In this document: positions 43,719 to 51,725 of the stretch, one piece after another
Position numbering within the stretch: the stretch's first letter is position 1
How the letters are laid out: each line of letters opens with the position of its first letter
DNA from: Ichthyophonus hoferi
Lineage: Eukaryota > Opisthokonta > Ichthyosporea > Ichthyophonida > Ichthyophonidae
Length of the DNA stretch: 51,725 nucleotides
Direction of reading: 5' to 3'
Assembly: GCA_002751075.1 (NCBI GenBank)
Contig: NAOQ01000009.1
Location: 376,065 to 427,789, forward strand
Notes under the pieces: model-generated
Database searches by the model: none
Seen by the model: the letters and a program-made list of their open reading frames with translations, nothing else
What the model was told of the DNA's origin: nothing
Program-made: the position numbers and the translations under genes

Positions 43719-46700
43719 ATGGAGAATGAAATCCTGGAAAATGTAAAAGCTGATGGTAAACAAAGTCCTGAGAAGGAGAAGAATAATCAAATCGCCCTGC
43801 CACATGTTACAGCTGATATTATAGATCAAGAGCAGGCTAGGAACCGTTTGAAAAGAGATGCAACACTCGGTGCGGATGATACGGGTTCATGGATGGATAA
43901 GGAGAGGCGGAATGTAATAGCCTATGAATATCTATGTCATCTGGAGGAAACCAAAAAGTGTGTACATTTCCCATGTTTGTTTATTTAGCTGAGTAGTATT
44001 TTTTGATTTTTAGTTTCCTGGATGTTGTCGTCTACATACCAATCAAATTTGTTTTAATGGAGATACGTTTTCCTTTTGTGCACAAAGGGTCATTTTTATT
44101 ATACATACATGCACCCTTTGTTCTTACGGCCACTTGTTCATCTTTTCATATTTTCTTTACCCCTTAACTTTACACATTAGCTATAGCTCTACTGTTCTGG
44201 TATTATTCTACATGCTAGTCATAGTATGCTTTCTTTCACTCATTATCATCGTGTTCCATCATACTAACTAAGCTAACTTTTTCAAGACTTCCAAGATAGG
44301 TAAAATTGCATAGCTTTTAAAAAAGATTTCCGCATATATAGTAACGATGTGCTTTTAGTACATAAAAAGAAGTTAAAATATATGCCAGTAACAGAGAAAA
44401 AGGGAGGAGCTTCCATATTTAGGTCTATATACATTACACTTGAACTCAAAGTAATAAACGGAAGAACAATTTTCAGTTTATTATTTAGAACTTGAGAACC
44501 TGAGGTTGAGAGTTTTACTTTTGATTATTGCTAGATTATTGATTGCTATATTGCTTCTATGTACTCTTTTGTGAAGCAATTTTTATAGAAGGCTATTGTT
44601 TTATTTTCTGTTGATTTTTTATACTTGTTACGGACAAATACCAGTATATACCTAATATCATTACACACGTCTATTTGTCTACATTGTGTTTTTGATCAAG
44701 TAGTACAATACATTAGGTACATTATCAAGTCTATATAATATATATTTTACTAATATCTTTAGTTTTAAAAGTATGAAATACAATATCTCTTTCATCAGGG
44801 ATATATTCTCCATCCTTTTATGCTTTACTACCTTTCTTATCTTTTACCCACAATACTATGTTCATTGGCTTATTGTATCTTTGTTCTAGATCCCATTATC
44901 TACAAGCCTTTATGTGCTACTTACCGCTTATCATTTACTAATGACTTGTTAACATCTACCAATCATTTGTTAACACCTACCAATGTCCTGTTAACACTTA
45001 CCAATGATTAATACCATACTAACACCTACACATTACCCTTCACACCAACTCTCACCCACACCTCCCTACTTTCATTTGCTTATTATATTCCAATTGGTCC
45101 TTATCACTATTATCTTTCACAATTGCCAGTCATTTCCATATTCCCCTTTTAAAGTTACTGAAAGTTGTCCACTCACCAACACCCTCACTCACCCATAGAT
45201 GGTTAGAGAAGTGTACTCAGGAGGAATTACCTGCCACAGTAGATCTAGAAGACACATTGACCAATGGTGTTGTCTTGGCCAAACTAGCAAAGTTCTTTAA
45301 CAAGTCTGACACCATGAAAAAAAAGAAAATATACGACCCTACTATGTCTGTGTTTAACGTATGCCTACCCTGTCTCTCTTTTTTTTTTTATTGGATGTTG
45401 AGACTAGAAGCATATCTATCATATATTATACTGTGCTTTGTAGGACGCTGTGATATATATTATAATCCTAATTCAGTTCCTACACTGCTACCCAGGAATC
45501 CGGTCTAAAATTTAGACACACAGACAACATCAATCATTGGTTTTTTGCTATGGAGGAAATTGGCTTGCCTACGGTAAAATATCCCTACCTCCCTCCCCCA
45601 ATTATTATTTCTTTAGTTCTTTACTATCTGTATTTCTATCATGCTTACACATCATATATATATATTGACATAAAAGTTTTCCCTCTCCCTTTGTTTTTGT
45701 TTTACCTATTATTTATATGCTTGGTCAACTTTTACTCCATATTATCACAAAAGTCTCATATATTTATCAATATTCTTGTTAATATTTTTTTAATAGTTAT
45801 ATCACATTCAATTTCTTTTCAACCCTGCTCTTTATTTATATCTGGTCCCTACTCTACCCTTTGCCCGCGTCACACACAATATGTCACATGACCGGCCATC
45901 CATCACTAATTGGCTGGTGGAAATACAGGTATTCATCCCCACCACTACGGACCTCTACAATAAGAAAAATCTTCCTCGTGTTATATATTGTATTCATGCT
46001 CTCAGGTATACAGTTATATATATATATACTCGCATACATACACTCCAATATGCTTCTCTTATATGGGCGTATGCTTAATAAAGTCCAGAAGGCCCAATAG
46101 ATATTTCAGAGTAGTTGATGGGGGTCGGATAAAAAATAACAAATGAACAGATTAATATTGTACTTTCAAATACTGAATTAAGTTTATAGTTTACCATTCT
46201 AGGTGAATCTCATTTATAATTCAATCAGAACAATTGCGAAAGGGATTGGATAGGAACGGAGAGTAGAGAGGAGAGATAAAATTTATGACACTCCCCTCCT
46301 CTATACTGTATGGTTTAAACTTTAAAATAGCCTTTTATGGTTCAATTTTTAATGGTAATATTCATACTGATTGAACGTCTCCTTAGTCACTTCCTACACA
46401 AAAAGGGAATCTGCGAACGCATTGAGGACCTTGTTGGCAAAGTTCAATTTACAGGTAAGAGAGAGAGAGGGAGATAAGGGGTTTGTCTTAAGTCAAAGAC
46501 CTATTACAGACCAGGCTCCTCTCTTTACTGATGGGGGGTTGATGGTCCTAAACTTTAAGTTGCGACTGAAAAGCAAATTTGAGATTATTTCTCAATAATA
46601 TATATTTTTCTCTTTATTTTGTATTGCCAGGAGTCATAGTGCTGGTTTTATACCATGTTTAATTTAGTGTAGGACTTGTTTTATTTTTATTGTATAGTTT

Positions 46701-49700
46701 ATGATTGGACTGGACTATCCATCCCTTATCACCAGGCATATTGATATGTAGTTAAGTGTTTATATTGAGTACATACATATACATACATGCTCATATACAT
46801 ATATACATCCCTACATACATACACCAAATAAATCCTTAACTTTGCCCATACTGACCCGTGATCAACGTCGAACCAGAGGCCGAAATTAGTACCATGCAAT
46901 CTGCACTCCAACAGTATGGGGTGGCTATGCCTCACTTTGGAAAGATCGCTGGTGTCCTAGCTAAGGAATTGTCAGCGACAGATGCTGAGTGTAGGTTCTA
47001 TCTTTCTTGTGTTGATGAGCGTATACATAGCTACATACATACCTACCTAACTACATATATATATATGCCTATATTATATAAGTATTGAACATGTATATAG
47101 TATATCTATAAGTTGATATATATAAGCGGCGTAGTCCATTTATCTTGCTTGAAAGGCACATGTTAATCTTTCTCATCAACCTATACCTTGCTCCATTTCC
47201 CTTAAACTTTATTCAAGTCTTTTTTCTTGCTATCTTTCTCTCCTTTCTAGTAACACACATCACACACACATACACATATCTACATACCTACCTACCTATC
47301 TCTACACACAAATAAATCCTTCTATCCCTCCTATATACACTATTTTTTACAGTGCACGCTGCGATCATTGCGATTAACGAGGCTATATTGACCAATCAGA
47401 CCGACACCATATACACCAGTCTTCAGGTTAGTTTACCACACTTTCTATATAGAAGTAAGGTTACCCCAATTAGAACTCGGAATTTTTGTCTTTTCTTTTC
47501 TTCTCCTTTATGCTATTGATTCATTTCCTTATTTTTTACATGGCAACCATTCTATATTTAACTGTATAGTAATTAGCGTGTGCCTATAGAGCTTTAAAAG
47601 AGGATATTTGTAAGTATATGTGTATATGTATATATAGGTGTATTGTATGATGCTTACAACATAAACAAATGCATAGCCACCTACCTTACGACTGACTACC
47701 TACCAATTCCAATTATATCTATGATCTATTTTCCAATACCAGGACCGATAGTACTTTATTATTAGTATTAATGATCATATCAATACTTTAACCCTCCACC
47801 CCATTTGCCCTCTTATACACATACACATACACGTACACACTTGTACAGCTGCCTGCGGCCCAGATAGAAAACTTAGAGGAGGATTACAAGGAATGTTACC
47901 ATCAACAGTTGCTACGAAAGATACTTCTGAAGAGAAAGTTGGCGGCAATGAATACAGGCACTAAGGAGGCAGATGATGATATTTACCAACATATGTTAAC
48001 ACAGGAAGAGATTCAGAGGTGCATTGATACTATGAATTGTAGGTGGTGAGGTTTGAGCGTGTATGCATGTGTGCAAGTATTTGTGGGAGAGTATACATGT
48101 ATGTATATAAGATATGATATAATACAATATAATGTATGGTAACTTAATAGAATATAACATGAACTGGTTAGGCCAATCATTGTGCTAATTAACCAATTGG
48201 AACACTGAGTAATGATTGGAGGGGTATACAGTGGATCGAGTTATTAGGGAGATCAACTCGGTTATACGGACCAATCAGGCTGACATCTTGGTTGAACGGT
48301 TACGGTACAGAGCTTGTCATATTAAGGGTGGTAAGCTTACTTATTAGCAACAGACCTAGATATAAACACGTAGACACATTCCAATCCATAGATATATACC
48401 TATATATATTTATGGGAGAGTGAGTTCCCTCTCCAACTATGCGTATTTGTGTACATTATTATACATTATTACACATTATTTTATAGTCAATAATAATACA
48501 CAAGACCTTTGTCGTACATGTTACCTTTTGAAGCCTTCATGCCATACATACACTCATACACAATATCTTTTACTTTCTTATATATCTCTATACCCACATC
48601 TCTGCTTGTTTACGCACAGTCCAAGTACAGTATGCCAATGCTTACTTAAACGAACTCAAGTTGCATCAAGATGCCAAAGCCCAAGCAGGTGAGGTCATAC
48701 CCATTTTGTCAACACCTTCTGAGTTCGAAGGATATGTCATTCCCAACAAAATATTCCCTCAACCGGTAAGATATGCATGTAATATGATTGTTTATGCTTG
48801 GTTGTCAAAGTATTCTGTTGACTTTCTATTGGTCTATATACGAAGGAGGAAGGTCCATGCGATTGATAGATTTTAATTGTAATATTTGCTGTATGGGGGC
48901 TATAATTGGTATATAGGGCATGTACTATAATGCATTAGAGTGCATATATTATATTATAGTTTGTTCGTGTATTGTATTGTATTATACTGTATTATATTTT
49001 AAATTGCCTTTATGATGCGTTAAAAAGTAGAGTGGGGTGTACATCAGTGGATCTTAGTGGGACACTAAAGAGTTGGTATGATATTACTTGATTAGCCAAA
49101 TACAACTTGCTTCAATAACAAATAATGCCACTGACTTTCGCCCAATCATATATTCATATGTTCATATATATTTGCATTATTTCATTTTTTATATTTTTCT
49201 CTCCGCACACCTGTAAGGGTTATACATCTATGTATCGTATAGTTATGTACGTTGTATATTTGTACATATGCATCCACATACATACATATACACATATATA
49301 CATACACACACGCATATATATATATATATGTGAATTTGTACAGGACAACCTGACTTTAAAAGAGATCCAAGTGATTGTAGAGAAGGTAACAAAAGAAGAA
49401 AGAATGAATAATGTAATTTTAAAGAACCTAAAGTCTGTTTTGACTATACAGGCCTGGCTCCGTGGTTGCAAGGTGGGTTTTGGTTTAGTGTAGTGTTGGG
49501 AGAAATTCTATGTGTGTATGTGATTAACAATTGGTGATTTTGAATATAAGATAATTACTTCCTTGTTGATATTGTATCTATGCAAACACCCAACCTTACT
49601 TAGCTCTATAGAAACACATATACACATATACTCACCTACGCCAAGGTATATTAAACTCCCTATTCATACCCATTCCATCCAAATTATATGAATTTAATCA

Positions 49701-51644
49701 CTTCTCTTTATTATAATTTAACAGGGTAGAAAGCTAGCCAAAGAGGCTAGGCTGAGAAAAGCAGCGGAAGAATTAGCTAAAAAAGAGGCAGAGGAAGCAC
49801 AAAAACGCTTAGAGGAGGAGGAGAAGAAGAGACTAGAGAAGGAGAAACTAGAGAAGGAGAGATTAGAGAAGGAGAAACTAGAGAAGGAGATATTAGAGAA
49901 GGAAAAACTAGAGAAAGAGAGATTAGAGAAGGAGAGATTAGAGAAGGAAAAACTAGAGAAGGAAGAGAAGAGATTGGCTGCTATTGCTGCTTTAAAAATT
50001 AAAGGACATGATAAATCGGCATCTAAGGTAGTTTGTGCTATCGGCTAAAATAAAACAATATATATATATTAGCATATCTGAATCATTGTGATAGTAATGC
50101 GGTGTGTGTACATATAATGTGACAGTGTTGGCTTGGCGTTGTATTGGATTGATTATATGATTGGATTTAGATCTAATCTTTGAGAGGTGTGGGTAGAATG
50201 GGAGTATAGCTATAGATTGGCTGGATGGGTATCCAATCATGGATTCATATTATGTTTATCTTCATATTATAGAGGTATTATATATATTCCTATTACATAT
50301 TACACTTGTTTACCCCATCCATCTGTATATCCTTCTCAACACATCGCTATGACGTAATGCTATATTATTTTTTATATTTAGCGGGACAACAAATTCAAGC
50401 CTTTCTAATAATTGGGGATTACCCCTATTTTCATTGACCATTGCAGATCCAGGCCTGGTACAGACGACGCTTGGAAAGTGCCTCTCACAAAAAGAAACTA
50501 TATAAAGATATAAGTATGGCCCTGTTATTGCCTGTCTGCCTATCTCCTTACTTTACCCCATCTTTCCTACTACCTCTCACTCTTTCTCATTCTCTCTCTC
50601 TTCCCTTCTCCCTCCCTCACACATACTCTCCCTCTCTCCCTTTTTCTTACTCATCTTATGATGTTGTCTATTTTCTAAAGCTTTCCTTGGCTTCATATTT
50701 ACTTAATTATTTGCTATTTCGAAAGCCTGTAAATATGCATACGCACAGTGAAACAATTCTGCAAAGAGATACATACACGTATATTTATTTATACCCCTGC
50801 AACCAATTTTATCCTACCCCCTCCTCCCTCCTCCCTTCTCCCTCCTCCCTTTCACTTATAGCTACCCTGGAAGCACCACCGGTAGAATCCATCTGTGCCT
50901 TTGTTGACCTTCTAGCAGCCAACGATGAAGATATTAGCGATGAACTTGGTGGGTGTAGCCTGCCGCTCTGCCTTTTTGTATGCCCTTACACACATGCATG
51001 CACACATACAGTTACAGTTCAATACATATATTCACACGCACATCTATAACCGTTTCTCCTTACAGAACTCCAGCGTCTCAACAACCAGGCTGTAGAAGAT
51101 ATTCGGGAGAATACCCGATTAGAACAAGAGCTTTCTGTAATGGATGCAAAGATTGGATTACTGGTGAAGAATAGGTGAGATATTAACCTTATAAGGCCTA
51201 TATTACTGGCTCGTTATTATTTATTCTACGGCTAACTTGCTTTTTTTCCTTCTTCTTTAACTCTTTATTTCTTATTATCTCATTTGTTTTTTAATGTATA
51301 AAATATCCATATATACACATACGCATTGAAGTAAATCGAAATAAAGAGACCACAAGAATCTACCATAACCAGGCCATCCAGTCTGACCTTCCCTCCGCCC
51401 CATCTCCTCGGCCCTCATAAATCCCATAAACCTCCTATATTTTTCCAGAATTTCACTGGACGAAGCTATAAAACAGTCTCATAAGTTGAGAAAGAAGTCA
51501 AAGGGCAACATAGGAATGCTTACTGGAGGTGCAGGGGTACACCAAAAAGAATGGAGAGATAGACTACTACATTACCAACATCTCTTCTACTTACTACAGA
51601 CTAAGCCTGAATATCTCGCTAAACTGATTTTCCTGCTACCTCCT
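43719..51644 (+). CDS. IQGAP/Rng2-type cytokinesis scaffold, N-terminal 712 residues (16 exons, continues past window)
   Basis: IQGAP proteins bind actin, calmodulin and Rho/Cdc42 GTPases; in fungi they organise the contractile ring. Exons: 43719-43957, 45199-45358, 45496-45573, 45929-46005, 46387-46454, 46877-46990, 47353-47426, 47849-48038, 48232-48330, 48620-48765, 49344-49472, 49725-50027, 50447-50513, 50862-50948, 51066-51174, 51449-51644; frame is kept at every join. Calponin-homology domain about residues 70-187 (ERRNVIAYEYLCHLEETKKW, FRHTDNINHWFFAMEEIGLP, LYNKKNLPRVIYCIHALS). The IQGAP repeat region begins FTEAEISTMQSALQQYG and MPHFGKIAGVLAKELS, then LHAAIIAINEAI. IQ motif 1 at about 450 (IQAWLRGCKGRK), IQ motif 2 at about 560 (IQAWYRRR). 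The last exons match the helical lead-in to the GAP-related domain (ELSVMDAKIGLLVKNRISLD, YQHLFYLLQTKPEYLAKLIF). No WW domain. The Met at 43719 is preferred over an upstream in-frame codon at 43689 because it opens a typical polar N-terminus. Confidence 0.93.
49833..49967 (+). repeat. In-frame 15 bp minisatellite coding LEKE(K/R/I/E) x9
   Basis: Nine tandem 5-residue units (residues about 495-539) inside exon 12 of the IQGAP-like gene, between the two IQ motifs. Units differ mostly at the fifth codon. Preceded by another charged stretch (RKAAEELAKKEAEEAQKRLE). Confidence 0.9.
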
Positions 51645-51687
51645 GTGAGTGTAAACATGTACATACATTTTGTATGGTTTATATATA

Positions 51688-51688
51688 A

Positions 51689-51725
<37 letters not shown>
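51688..51725. repeat. TA microsatellite at the window edge
   Basis: About 16 TA units in the intron after the last visible IQGAP exon; the window ends inside it. Confidence 0.9.

Noticed and set aside
45550-46100. Plus-strand frames of 65-113 codons inside the IQGAP locus
   Set aside because: Intron read-through; the exon at 45929-46005 in the IQGAP frame explains the conserved part.
50441-51049. 202-codon plus frame
   Set aside because: Runs through two introns; only its first part (IQ motif 2) and a later segment coincide with real exons, and most of it is low-complexity intron.
1-51725. CRISPR array, bacterial operon, tRNA or rRNA gene
   Set aside because: No regularly spaced repeats, no Shine-Dalgarno-linked gene clusters and no tRNA box A/B or rRNA core sequences were found by eye.

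Overview
The window looks like nuclear DNA of a eukaryote with an AT-rich, repeat-heavy genome. Genes are split by GT-AG introns, often with a CTAAC- or TTAAC-like branch site, and introns run from about 60 nt to 1.3 kb. The gene set is a fungal-type zinc alcohol dehydrogenase, a RING-IBR-RING ubiquitin ligase and an IQGAP/Rng2-type cytokinesis scaffold without a WW domain. With abundant Ty1/copia fossils, this fits an early-diverging (non-Dikarya) fungus best. That placement is inference; another opisthokont or an amoebozoan is not excluded.

Layout. 0.6-1.1 kb: the last exons of an unidentified plus-strand gene. 2.2-3.7 kb: copies of a dispersed non-coding repeat. 3.8-6.0 kb: a three-exon minus-strand gene for a small membrane protein. 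6.4-7.5 kb: two foldback (MITE-like) elements between two copies of a ~205 bp direct repeat. 8.0-9.6 kb: an intronless RBR E3 ligase (minus). 10.3-13.2 kb: a ~0.45 kb-arm palindrome made of two head-to-head copies of a gene 5' end, one arm split by a ~1.9 kb insertion with inverted ends. 16.6-17.6 kb: alcohol dehydrogenase (minus).

18.9-36.9 kb is a retroelement graveyard. Several broken Ty1/copia bodies lie mostly on the minus strand. Among them sit a complete-looking short LTR element with a 5 bp target duplication (its left LTR carries a 364 bp assembly gap that is probably artificial), two dispersed repeat copies inside a copia body, and an inverted pair of RT/RNase H segments bracketed by two 437 bp LTRs in the same orientation.

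36.9-43.7 kb is mostly anonymous AT-rich DNA, with a few short spliced coding candidates on the minus strand (37.8-38.0, 38.7-40.1, 41.6-41.9 kb). From 43.72 kb to the window edge, 16 exons encode the first 712 residues of the IQGAP-like protein; its RasGAP-related part lies beyond the window. The genes do not form a pathway and are separate transcription units. The most unusual points are the charged single-helix repeat between the two IQ motifs of IQGAP, the palindromic duplicated gene start, and the SUMO-interaction-like motif in the RBR ligase.
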